NCBI RefSeq assembly: GCF_018494055.1
Contig: NZ_JABBFQ010000005.1
Location: 1 to 64,000 of the forward strand
Reading direction: 5' to 3'
Length of the DNA stretch: 64,000 nucleotides
Source of the DNA: Rosenbergiella epipactidis
Lineage (GTDB): Bacteria; Pseudomonadota; Gammaproteobacteria; Enterobacterales; Enterobacteriaceae
Shown here: positions 32,429 to 41,370 of the stretch, in pieces
Position numbering within the stretch: position 1 is the first letter of the stretch
How the letters are laid out: every line of letters starts with the position of its first letter
Made by a program: the position numbers and the translations under genes
The notes under the pieces: model-generated
Seen by the model: the letters and a program-made list of their open reading frames with translations, nothing else
Told to the model about the DNA's origin: nothing
The model's database searches: none

Positions 32429-32454
32429 GCTATTACCCCTAGGTAATAGCATTT
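32429..32454 (+). terminator. Terminator-like hairpin upstream of tpiA
   Basis: A 9-bp stem, GCTATTACC (32429-32437) and GGTAATAGC (32442-32450), is followed by ATTTTA. It should end yiiQ transcription. If tpiA is transcribed from the TATAGT (32413-32418) just upstream, the hairpin would be in the tpiA leader. Confidence 0.6.
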
Positions 32455-32482
32455 TACTCAAGCGCGTAATGCGGAGGAAAGC

Positions 32483-33247
32483 ATGCGACATCCATTAGTA
32501 ATGGGGAATTGGAAACTTAATGGTAGTAAACACCTTACAGCAGAGCTAATCAGTGGTCTGCGTTCAGCGCTTGCAGAAGTGCAAGGGTGTAAAGTCGTTA
32601 TCGCCCCACCGGCCCTGTATTTGGCTCAAGCTGTTGCGGCAGTAGAAGGCAGCGATATCGGTGTTGGTGCGCAAAATATCGATGTAAACCTCTCCGGCGC
32701 GTTTACTGGTGAGACCTCTGCAGAAATGCTGAAAGACACCGGCGCACGCTACGTTATCCTCGGCCACTCCGAACGCCGCACCTACCATCATGAAACCGAT
32801 GAACTGGTTGCTGAGAAATTTGCGATTGTAAAACAGCAAGGCCTTATCCCCGTTTTATGTATCGGAGAAACCGAAGCAGAGAACGAAGCGGGTAAAACAG
32901 AAGAAGTCTGTTCACGTCAAATTGATGCCGTCATCAAGGCTCAAGGTGTTGAAGCGTTCACTGGCGCTGTCATTGCCTATGAACCAGTATGGGCCATTGG
33001 TACCGGTAAATCAGCAACCCCAGCGCAGGCACAAGCGGTTCACAAATTTATTCGTGATCATATTGCGAAGCAAAGCCGCGAAGTGGCTGAACAAGTCATC
33101 ATTCAATACGGTGGTTCAGTCAACGATAAAAACGCGGCGGAGCTATTCGGTCAGCCCGATATCGACGGCGCACTGGTCGGTGGAGCTTCCCTAAAAGCCG
33201 ACGCGTTTAGCGTTATCGTGAAAGCTGCCGCAGCAGCCAAAGCCTAA
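32483..33247 (+). CDS. tpiA: Triose-phosphate isomerase TpiA
   Basis: Interconverts dihydroxyacetone phosphate and glyceraldehyde-3-phosphate in glycolysis. TIM barrel of 254 residues with Lys11 (GNWKLNG), catalytic His95 (LGHSERR) and Glu167 ([10 protein letters not shown]), and the phosphate-binding YGGSV near 210. All key residues fall at E. coli numbering. Strong GGAGGA ribosome site. Confidence 0.98.
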   Translation: MRHPLVMGNWKLNGSKHLTAELISGLRSALAEVQGCKVVIAPPALYLAQAVAAVEGSDIGVGAQNIDVNLSGAFTGETSAEMLKDTGARYVILGHSERRTYHHETDELVAEKFAIVKQQGLIPVLCIGETEAENEAGKTEEVCSRQIDAVIKAQGVEAFTGAVIAYEPVWAIGTGKSATPAQAQAVHKFIRDHIAKQSREVAEQVIIQYGGSVNDKNAAELFGQPDIDGALVGGASLKADAFSVIVKAAAAAKA

Positions 33248-33255
33248 TCATACAG

Positions 33256-33288
33256 CAGTATCGCAGCCTCGCTGCGATACTGATTTTA
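33256..33288. terminator. Terminator between tpiA and cdh
   Basis: A perfect 12-bp stem, CAGTATCGCAGC (33256-33267) and GCTGCGATACTG (33271-33282), has a CTC loop and is followed by ATTTTAT. It lies 9 bases past the tpiA stop and at the end of convergent cdh. Confidence 0.8.
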
Positions 33289-34041
33289 TACTGCATCGCA
33301 TTGATGGTCTTGCAGTTCTTCCGCTGAGCCCAGTATCCCCCTCACCCAATCCGTGCGTAAGACCAACACGACCAGTCGCCCATCAGCAAGCATTGTGACA
33401 GCAATCCCTTCTCTGCCACTGCTCGGATCGATATCGGGTAATTCAGTAAAGACACGTTGAAATAAAGAGCGAGCGTTAAGTTGCTCAAGCGTCAGTGTAC
33501 GTACCCAGTAGGGATGGTTAAGCAATGAAAGCCGTTGCCACTGTTCGGTCAACGTCGACTGCTTTTCCGCTAAACGTTGGCGAACATCACCGCGTAAGCA
33601 GGATAGATGAATATGTAGCTGATTTTGCGATCGGCCCCATTTCGAATTAATCGCCAAAGAAAGTAGCGTGTTCGGTATAGGCTTTTCCAAGCGCTGGCTT
33701 ACCCTCGGCATCAATGACCATGCTAATGAGAAATAATTGGGCGTAGTAGGGTCCAAGAGTTTATCGCTCTCAATACCCGAAACCTGAGCCGTCGGAATTA
33801 ATAAATATTGAGCAATACCGACTTTATCTTTCAGCAGCGCGTAGCCTTGAGAAAGGTTAACTTGTTGGCAAGGGGTTGGCGAATGTTGTTGTTGCTGATG
33901 AGGAACACACTGACGGCTCACTATATTCCATAATGCATCGCTGTGGCGATGAAGCGCATAGCCGCGCCACGCGCCATACACCATAATACAAACAATACTG
34001 ACGATACAGATCCTTTTTACGACTACCCAATTCATCTTCAT
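33286..34041 (-). CDS. cdh: CDP-diacylglycerol pyrophosphatase Cdh
   Basis: Hydrolyses CDP-diacylglycerol to CMP and phosphatidate at the inner membrane. 251 residues with an N-terminal membrane anchor (about 8-25) and the HIT-like active site LHIHLSC in the middle. SLAINSKWGRSQN and the C-terminal EELQDHQCDA also match E. coli Cdh, and the position between tpiA and sbp is the same. The start may be ATG 34041 or the in-frame ATG 34035, which is better spaced from GGCGGG. Confidence 0.92.
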   Translation of the reverse strand: MKMNWVVVKRICIVSIVCIMVYGAWRGYALHRHSDALWNIVSRQCVPHQQQQHSPTPCQQVNLSQGYALLKDKVGIAQYLLIPTAQVSGIESDKLLDPTTPNYFSLAWSLMPRVSQRLEKPIPNTLLSLAINSKWGRSQNQLHIHLSCLRGDVRQRLAEKQSTLTEQWQRLSLLNHPYWVRTLTLEQLNARSLFQRVFTELPDIDPSSGREGIAVTMLADGRLVVLVLRTDWVRGILGSAEELQDHQCDAV

Positions 34042-34046
34042 TATCC

Positions 34047-34084
34047 CGCCGAGAACCGTAGAACCAGTGTACGACTTCTCGGCG
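34047..34084 (-). terminator. Hairpin between sbp and cdh
   Basis: Stem CGCCGAGAA (34047-34055) and TTCTCGGCG (34076-34084), with an inner CGTA/TACG extension, lies 13 bases past the sbp stop and just before the cdh start. There is no T-run. It may protect sbp mRNA or lower read-through into cdh. Confidence 0.4.
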
Positions 34085-34096
34085 AAATGTCAGCAA

Positions 34097-35089
34097 CTAT
34101 TGTGGTTTCATAATTTGATCGTAGGTTCCGCCGTCACTGAAATGTGTTTTTTGAGCATTCGCCCAGCCGCCGAACTTCTCATCAACCGTAAACAGATGGA
34201 GAGGCTTAAACACGGCTGAATACTGTTTCTCAACCGCTTTATCTCGAGGGCGATAATAGTTTTGCGCAATGATTTGTTGTCCTTGCGGGGAATAGAGGTG
34301 TTTCAGATAGGCCTCAGCCACTGGGCGGGTACCTTTCTCATCCACGACTTTATCCACGAGAGAAACCGTCGGCTCGGCAAGAATAGATTCTTTCGGGGTG
34401 ATAATTTCAAACTGGTCTTTTTTCAGTTTATTCACCGCTAAATAGGCCTCGTTTTCCCAGGCAATAAGTACGTCGCCGATACCGCGTTCAACAAAGGTAT
34501 TGGTTGCCCCTCGAGCACCGGAGTCCTGCACCTGAACGTTCTTATACAATGCTCGGACAAAAGCTTCAGCTTGTTTAGCATCGCCATGGTGGCTATCTAG
34601 CGCATAACCCCAGGCGGCAAGATAGTTCCAGCGTGCTCCGCCAGAGGTTTTGGGATTAGGGGTGATAACATTTACGCCAGGCTTAATCAGATCGTTCCAG
34701 TCGTGGATCCCTTTTGGATTCCCTTTACGAACGAGGAAGACGATAGTTGAGGTATAGGGCGCTGAATTATCGGGTAGCCTTTTTTGCCACTGCTTATCAA
34801 TACGACCCCGCTGCGCAATAGCATCGACGTCAGATTGCAAAGCGAGAGTCACAACATCGGCTCGGATACCGTTAATCACCGAAGTGGCTTGTTTACCTGA
34901 ACCACCGTGAGACTGACGCACGACCACGTTGTCACCGGTTTGCTGCTTATAGTAAGCCGAGAAAGCTTTATTGTACTGCTCATAAAACTCTCTGGTTGGA
35001 TCGTAAGAAACATTTAACAGCTGATAGTCCTTGGCTAGCACGCTAGCAGAGACCATCAGCAGTCCTACGCCGAGTTGCCACTTTTTCAT
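34097..35089 (-). CDS. sbp: Periplasmic sulfate-binding protein Sbp
   Basis: Captures sulfate for the CysTWA ABC importer. A Sec signal peptide ([19 protein letters not shown], cleavage before KD) is followed by the family core [25 protein letters not shown] and [20 protein letters not shown]. 330 residues. ATG 35089 has AAGGGG five bases upstream and is preferred over an in-frame GTG at 35095. No transporter genes lie nearby, as in E. coli. CysB control is expected from family knowledge; no site was identified. Confidence 0.96.
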   Translation of the reverse strand: MKKWQLGVGLLMVSASVLAKDYQLLNVSYDPTREFYEQYNKAFSAYYKQQTGDNVVVRQSHGGSGKQATSVINGIRADVVTLALQSDVDAIAQRGRIDKQWQKRLPDNSAPYTSTIVFLVRKGNPKGIHDWNDLIKPGVNVITPNPKTSGGARWNYLAAWGYALDSHHGDAKQAEAFVRALYKNVQVQDSGARGATNTFVERGIGDVLIAWENEAYLAVNKLKKDQFEIITPKESILAEPTVSLVDKVVDEKGTRPVAEAYLKHLYSPQGQQIIAQNYYRPRDKAVEKQYSAVFKPLHLFTVDEKFGGWANAQKTHFSDGGTYDQIMKPQ

Positions 35090-35194
35090 AGTCACCCCTT
35101 ATCGTTTATTAGACGTAGAGTGACATGAGATGTTGCAGAATTTAAAGAATAAAAAGTGTATTTTTATATCTCAAAAGCATATAGCAGCATGGCG

Positions 35195-36157
35195 TTAATA
35201 GAGTCGCTTAGCGGTCGCCATTAAATCACCACGGAAAGGTCTACGCATGTTTTCAATAGCATCGATAATATCGTGGTGGACCATGCGATCATTTTGAACC
35301 CCAACGCAACGACCGCCGAAGCCTTGAAGGAGTAGATCGACCGCATAAGCGCCCATTCGCGAGGCAAGGATACGGTCGAAAGCACAGGGCGCTCCCCCCC
35401 GCTGGATATGACCTAAGACTGTGGCACGAGTCTCTCTTCCCGTCTCTTTTTCGATATATTGTGCCAGTTCCGCACAGTCGCAAATCAATTCAGTGATGGC
35501 CACAATCGCATGTTTTTTACCCTTTTTGAGACCTGCGCGAATTTCCGCTACTAACTCTTCACGGGTATAAGGGATCTCAGGTAACACCACATATTCACAT
35601 CCTCCCGCAATCGCCGCTGAAAGCGTCAGATCCCCGCAATGGCGTCCCATGACTTCCACAATCGAGATACGTTGATGCGAAGAGGAAGTATCACGCAGAC
35701 GGTCAATCGCCTCGACCACTGTTTCAAGAGCAGTTTGGTAACCGATGGTGTAATCCGTGCCTGCAACATCATTATCAATGGTGCCGGGTAAACCAATACA
35801 CGGAAATCCCATCTCCGTTAGGCGCTTCGCCCCCATGTAGGAACCGTCTCCGCCGATAACGACTAAGGCATCTAAACCACGCTTACGCATATTCTCGATA
35901 GCGATTTGGCGAACGGCCTCTTCCTTAAACTCAGGGAATCGCGCAGAACCTAAAAATGTGCCGCCACGGTTAATGACATCCGACACACTGTAACGGTCTA
36001 AGCTCAACATCCTATCTTCATACAACCCGAGGTAACCGTCGTAAATGCCAAATAATTCTAAACCTTCCGCAAGACCAGCACGCACAACGCCGCGAATCGC
36101 AGCATTCATGCCGGGCGCGTCTCCCCCGCTGGTCAATACACCGATTTTTTTGATCAT
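35195..36157 (-). CDS. pfkA: ATP-dependent 6-phosphofructokinase PfkA
   Basis: Commits fructose-6-phosphate to glycolysis; allosteric. ATP-binding [12 protein letters not shown] and GGDGSYMGA are present, with catalytic TIDND (Asp128 counting Met1), RxxH-type [15 protein letters not shown] and the effector-site residues of the 320-residue bacterial enzyme. ATG 36157 with AGGGG upstream gives exactly 320 residues. In E. coli fieF and cpxP lie upstream; here an omptin pseudogene takes that place. Confidence 0.97.
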   Translation of the reverse strand: MIKKIGVLTSGGDAPGMNAAIRGVVRAGLAEGLELFGIYDGYLGLYEDRMLSLDRYSVSDVINRGGTFLGSARFPEFKEEAVRQIAIENMRKRGLDALVVIGGDGSYMGAKRLTEMGFPCIGLPGTIDNDVAGTDYTIGYQTALETVVEAIDRLRDTSSSHQRISIVEVMGRHCGDLTLSAAIAGGCEYVVLPEIPYTREELVAEIRAGLKKGKKHAIVAITELICDCAELAQYIEKETGRETRATVLGHIQRGGAPCAFDRILASRMGAYAVDLLLQGFGGRCVGVQNDRMVHHDIIDAIENMRRPFRGDLMATAKRLY

Positions 36158-36327
36158 AGCAACCCCTGGATGATGAATAAAAGAAGCAAGGCAAAATGAA
36201 AGCATTGGCCCCGGTCCACCTTACGCACCCCGAGGCCAAAGATAATAATATAACATACCCGATAGCTTGAGTTGATATAGGTCATCGAAACTCATAGCCA
36301 TCGAGTATTCCGACCAGAAGGAGTTGA

Positions 36328-37263
36328 TTAGAAGCTATAACGCAAACCAATGTTAGCCATCAATGACGTACTTTCGATTCCAGCACTGTTTTTGTCCGAA
36401 CTCGAGATACCCTCATCGCGATCATGGTAACGGCTAGTGCCTTTTTGATTAAAAGTACGCCCCCATGTTCCTTCAAGGTAGAGTATCGTATTATCAGTCA
36501 GATAATACCCACCATTTAAAGATAAGGCTGCAAACTTCTGCCTAGTCAGGGACGATTTAAAGGTGGTATTGGCAAGATAATGCTCATCCACGTCTGAAGC
36601 TCTTCCCCAAGCACTGTATTTCACTGCGCCACCAACTTCCCATTGTTGATAGCGGTAAGAAGCTAATAATCCAATATAGGGAGTCTTGAAGGTTTGGCGG
36701 TATGAGATACCGAGAAGACTATTCGCTAAATCACCCACGTATTGACCATTATTGTAATTATATTGCCCTCCGTAAGCGCTGAAGCGATAACGTGTCTGTT
36801 GGTAGCCGCTGACGATACCGACGCGAGCATCGTCATTGGAGAGCAGCCAATATTTCAGGCTAAGATCGAATTGATTGGCATGATTTAACTGACTTTTAGG
36901 GTGGTAACTTTTAGACGTCCAACTTTTTTGACTTTCATCTTCCCAGTCATAATCACTCATTACCCCACCACGCTTCGCAACGGTGCTCCATCCTTCAAGT
37001 CCTAATGAAAGTTTCGGTAGCACACGCCACTCCAGCGCACCTTTTAAGACCGGCGCGTTGTTTACACGCCAATTTAATTGACTGTCTTTATGACCATTTG
37101 TTGGATCATAGACACGCTATTTAGTGGTAGTAGAAAGCACGCCTGCACTTACCTCTACCGATACATCATCCCAAGAAGCGAGGTAGTTATCGCTGGCGTA
37201 CGCATTAGCGACTAAATTACTCCCAATGAATACCATTACTGCCCGATTAATATTACGCATCAT
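36328..37263 (-). pseudogene. Omptin outer-membrane protease, interrupted by one amber codon
   Basis: Omptins (OmpT, Pla, PgtE, SopA) are 10-stranded beta-barrel aspartate-histidine endopeptidases of the outer membrane. One frame from ATG 37263 to the stop at 36328 covers 311 sense/nonsense codons, the family length. A signal peptide ends at about NAYA. Catalytic Asp104/Asp106 lie in SDYDW and Asp226/His228 in DEHY. The barrel continues to the terminal aromatic (RYSF). Codon 49 (37119-37117) is TAG where relatives read Glu in the TKERVY stretch; everything after it stays in frame. A downstream ATG (37023) could start a 231-residue fragment, but without a signal peptide or first strands. A recent nonsense mutation, or a base error, is the likely cause. 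Confidence 0.88.
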
Positions 37264-37276
37264 TATCTCATCCATG

Positions 37277-37318
37277 TTGATATAATTCGATTATATTCAA
37301 GCTGTTAATTCGAATAAC
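37277..37318. promoter_or_regulatory. Two A/T-rich dyads over the omptin promoter
   Basis: Dyad 1 (37277-37300) pairs TTGATATAAT with ATTATATTCAA around TCG and contains TATAAT on the minus strand, a likely omptin -10. Dyad 2 (37304-37318), GTTAATTCGAATAAC, lies at the -35. They look like operator sites, but the regulator is unknown. Confidence 0.45.
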
Positions 37319-37529
37319 CTCAACACATTTTGCGAGAGCGTTTACCTTCTATTTAGCTAAATTTATCTTATGAATGTCTTTCCCACCCTTCACTTTCTCC
37401 CCTCGCCTGGGTAAAAAATCAGCCATCAATGTCCTTTCACCACAGAGAACAAATCGCTTAATTGCCTAAAATTGCCCCCTTTTTCTCTGCTTTTTTAGAC
37501 AAAAGACTGCTTCATGAGTAAAGGCTGTG

Positions 37530-37535
37530 TATAAT
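37530..37535 (+). promoter_or_regulatory. -10 box of the gmk-rpoZ-spoT promoter
   Basis: A perfect TATAAT lies 43 bases before the gmk start. No good -35 is seen at 16-18 bases. The rest of the 315-base omptin-gmk gap holds the omptin promoter dyads and nothing else recognised. Confidence 0.5.
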
Positions 37536-37566
37536 GGCTCAGATATTGTCCCCGCTCTTTATCTAA

Positions 37567-38202
<636 letters not shown>

Positions 38203-38255
38203 ATTAGCTTCAGTATCATGCCTTATCTATACCCGATCAGTGGAGTAATACCTAT

Positions 38256-38531
38256 ATGGCACGCGTAACCGTACAAGATGCAGTAGAACAAGTGGGCAAC
38301 CGTTTTGACTTAGTGTTAGTTGCTGCACGCCGCGCACGTCAATTACAAACCGGCGGCAAAGACGCACTGGTTCCTGAAGAAAATGATAAGCAAACCGTCA
38401 TCGCGTTACGCGAAATCGAAGAAGGTTTAATTACCAACAGTATTCTTGATGTGCGTGAACGCCAAGACCAGCACGAGCAAGAAGCGGCAGAACTGCAAGC
38501 CGTCAATGCTATCGCTGAAGGCCGTCGTTAA
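38256..38531 (+). CDS. rpoZ: RNA polymerase omega subunit RpoZ
   Basis: Small RNA polymerase subunit that aids beta-prime folding and forms part of a ppGpp-binding site. 91 residues, starting [20 protein letters not shown] and containing [15 protein letters not shown]-like core residues, as in E. coli. 53 bases after gmk and 21 before spoT. GTGGAG precedes the ATG. Confidence 0.98.
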   Translation: MARVTVQDAVEQVGNRFDLVLVAARRARQLQTGGKDALVPEENDKQTVIALREIEEGLITNSILDVRERQDQHEQEAAELQAVNAIAEGRR

Positions 38532-38552
38532 TTCTTATAGTGAAGGTAGCCC

Positions 38553-40670
38553 TTGTATCTGTTTGAAAGCCTTAACCAACTGATTGAAAAGTACCTGCCT
38601 GAAGACCAAATTCTACGTCTCAAGCAGGCTTACCTTGTCGCGCGTGATGCTCACGAAGGACAAACTCGTTCGAGTGGTGAGCCCTATATCACCCACCCAG
38701 TAGCCGTTGCCTGTATTTTGGCAGGGATGAAGCTGGACCATGAAACACTTATGGCCGCTTTACTGCACGACGTGATTGAAGATACCGCCGTCACGTATCA
38801 AGAAATCGAGCAGCTATTTGGTGAAAGCGTCGCCGAGTTGGTTGAGGGCGTTTCTAAACTGGATAAACTTAAATTCCGGGATAAGAAAGAAGCGCAAGCA
38901 GAAAACTTTCGCAAAATGATCATGGCGATGGTGCAAGACATCCGCGTGATCTTAATTAAACTGGCTGACCGTACGCACAACATGCGTACGCTCGGCTCGT
39001 TGCGTACCGATAAACGTCGTCGTATCGCGCTTGAAACACTCGAAATCTACAGCCCGCTTGCCCATCGACTCGGTATCCATCACCTAAAAACGGAATTGGA
39101 AGAACTCGGCTTCGAGGCTTTGTATCCTAACCGTTACCGAGTGATCAAAGAAGTCGTTAAGGCGGCACGCGGTAACCGTAAAGAGATGATTCAACGCATC
39201 TTGAGTGAGATAGACGGCCGTTTACAAGAGGCGGGTATCCCTTGTCGCGTCAGCGGACGTGAAAAGCATCTTTATTCGATCTATCGTAAAATGCACCTGA
39301 AAGAGCAGCGTTTTCATTCCATTATGGATATTTATGCCTTTCGGGTCATCGTCAAAGATATCGATACCTGTTATCGCGTCCTGGGCCAAATGCACAGCTT
39401 ATTTAAGCCACGTCCAGGCCGAATGAAAGACTATATCGCTATCCCCAAGGCGAACGGCTATCAATCCTTGCACACCTCGATGATCGGCCCGCACGGCGTT
39501 CCCGTTGAAGTCCAAATCCGTACTGAAGATATGGACCAGATGGCTGAAATGGGTGTCGCTGCACACTGGGCCTATAAACAGCAAGGCGAAAGCGTAACGA
39601 CCGCACAGCTACGCGCCCAACGCTGGTTACAGAGCTTAATTGAACTTCAGCAAAGCTCGGGTAACTCTTTTGAGTTTATTGAGAGCGTGAAGTCCGACCT
39701 GTTCCCTGATGAAATCTATGTCTTCACCCCAGAAGGCCGTATCGTTGAACTGCCCGCCGAGGCGACACCGGTCGACTTTGCCTACGCAGTCCATACCGAT
39801 ATTGGTCATGCCTGTGTTGGGGCGAGAGTGGATCGACAACCCTATCCTCTGTCACAACCGTTGACCAGTGGCCAGACGATAGAAATCATTACCGCGCCAG
39901 GGGCACGCCCTAACGCAGCCTGGTTAAACTTTGTCGTCAGTTCGAAAGCGCGCGCCAAAATTCGTCAGCTGCTTAAGAATCTTAAACGCGAAGACTCCGT
40001 CTTACTGGGTCGGCGCTTACTCAGCCACGCACTGGGTGGCAGTAAAAAACTGGCTGAAGTCCCGCAAGAGAGCATTCAGCACGAGCTCGAGCGTATGAAG
40101 CTCGCCAGCTTCGACGATCTACTGGCCGAAATTGGCCTCGGTAACGCGATGAGTGTCGTCGTGGCTAAGAACCTTCTGCCGCAACCTGAAGCGCATGAGA
40201 CGACAACCAGCGGTAATCCGAAGCGCCACAAGCTTCCTATCAAAGGGGCTGAAGGCGTATTGATTACCTTTGCTAAATGTTGTCGTCCGATTCCTGGCGA
40301 TCCGATCTTGGCACATATTAGCCCCGGCAAAGGCTTAGTGGTGCATCATGAGTCCTGCCGTAATATCCGCGGCTTCAGCAAAGATGCTGAGAAATTTATG
40401 CCAGTCGAGTGGGATACCCATACTGAACAAGACTTTATCGCCGAATTGAAGGTCGATATGTTCAACCATCAAGGGGTATTAGCCAACTTAACGGCAGCGA
40501 TTAACCAAGCGCGCTCCAATATTCAAAGCTTGAATACCGAGGAGCGCGATGGCCGGGTATATACCGCTTATTTACGGCTTACCGTTCATGATCGTGTCCA
40601 TCTTGCGAATATCATGCGTAAACTACGTGTGATGTCCGATGTCATCAAAGTCCAACGGAATCGTAACTAA
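38553..40670 (+). CDS. spoT: Bifunctional (p)ppGpp hydrolase/synthetase SpoT
   Basis: Controls the stringent response, mainly degrading (p)ppGpp and making it under carbon or fatty-acid stress. The HD hydrolase domain has His72-Asp73 in LLHDVIEDT. A synthetase domain (about 200-350), a TGS domain (about 385-450, DEIYVFTPEG), a zinc/helical region with KCCRPIPGD, and a C-terminal ACT domain follow. 705 residues. The start is TTG 38553 with GAAGG upstream; E. coli spoT also uses TTG. Confidence 0.97.
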   Translation: MYLFESLNQLIEKYLPEDQILRLKQAYLVARDAHEGQTRSSGEPYITHPVAVACILAGMKLDHETLMAALLHDVIEDTAVTYQEIEQLFGESVAELVEGVSKLDKLKFRDKKEAQAENFRKMIMAMVQDIRVILIKLADRTHNMRTLGSLRTDKRRRIALETLEIYSPLAHRLGIHHLKTELEELGFEALYPNRYRVIKEVVKAARGNRKEMIQRILSEIDGRLQEAGIPCRVSGREKHLYSIYRKMHLKEQRFHSIMDIYAFRVIVKDIDTCYRVLGQMHSLFKPRPGRMKDYIAIPKANGYQSLHTSMIGPHGVPVEVQIRTEDMDQMAEMGVAAHWAYKQQGESVTTAQLRAQRWLQSLIELQQSSGNSFEFIESVKSDLFPDEIYVFTPEGRIVELPAEATPVDFAYAVHTDIGHACVGARVDRQPYPLSQPLTSGQTIEIITAPGARPNAAWLNFVVSSKARAKIRQLLKNLKREDSVLLGRRLLSHALGGSKKLAEVPQESIQHELERMKLASFDDLLAEIGLGNAMSVVVAKNLLPQPEAHETTTSGNPKRHKLPIKGAEGVLITFAKCCRPIPGDPILAHISPGKGLVVHHESCRNIRGFSKDAEKFMPVEWDTHTEQDFIAELKVDMFNHQGVLANLTAAINQARSNIQSLNTEERDGRVYTAYLRLTVHDRVHLANIMRKLRVMSDVIKVQRNRN

Positions 40671-40674
40671 GCTT

Positions 40675-41370
40675 ATGAATTCCCAACGACTTGCTCGAAT
40701 TCAGGAAATGCTGGCGAGACGCCAGCCCGACCTGACCCTGTGTCTTGAACAAGTCCATAAGCCACACAATATTTCGGCGATTATTCGCACCGCCGATGCG
40801 ATTGGTATCCATAATATTCATGCCGTGTGGCCTGAAGAACGGATGCGAACGGCTGTCTCCTCTTCAGCGGGCAGCAATAACTGGGTCAATGTCCATACTC
40901 ATGACAGCATTGAGCAGGCAGTGTCTGTATTCAAGGCGCAAAGTATGCAGGTCCTCGCCACCAACTTGAGCGATAAGGCGGTTGATTTTCGAGCGATCGA
41001 TTACACCAAACCGACCTGTATTATTGTTGGCCAAGAAAAAACCGGTATCAGTGACCAAGCGCTAGCCCTGGCTGACCACCATATCGTGATCCCCATGCTC
41101 GGAATGGTGCAGTCACTCAACGTCTCGGTAGCGGCGGCCTTAATCTTGTACGAAGCCCAGCGCCAACGCCAAGTCGCCGGCTTATATCAGCGCGACTATA
41201 GCGATATAGACCCACAAGAGCAGCAACGACTGCTGTTTGAAGGCGGCTATCCTACCCTTGCTCGGGTCGCCAAGCATAAGGGCTTACCTTATCCACATAT
41301 TGACCACGACGGTAACATTCATGCCGAACAGGCATGGTGGGACAGTATGCAGGCCACGAGAAAACGATGA
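40675..41370 (+). CDS. trmH: tRNA (guanosine-18-2'-O)-methyltransferase TrmH
   Basis: SPOUT-family methyltransferase acting on Gm18 of tRNA. The catalytic Arg is in NISAIIRTADAIG. The trefoil-knot SAM motifs IIVGQEKTGIS, IPMLGMVQSLNVSVAAALILYEA follow (given as two adjoining segments). The ATG at 40675 lies 4 bases after spoT and gives 231 residues; an upstream frame is a read-back into spoT. Its stop overlaps the recG start (ATGA). Confidence 0.95.
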   Translation: MNSQRLARIQEMLARRQPDLTLCLEQVHKPHNISAIIRTADAIGIHNIHAVWPEERMRTAVSSSAGSNNWVNVHTHDSIEQAVSVFKAQSMQVLATNLSDKAVDFRAIDYTKPTCIIVGQEKTGISDQALALADHHIVIPMLGMVQSLNVSVAAALILYEAQRQRQVAGLYQRDYSDIDPQEQQRLLFEGGYPTLARVAKHKGLPYPHIDHDGNIHAEQAWWDSMQATRKR

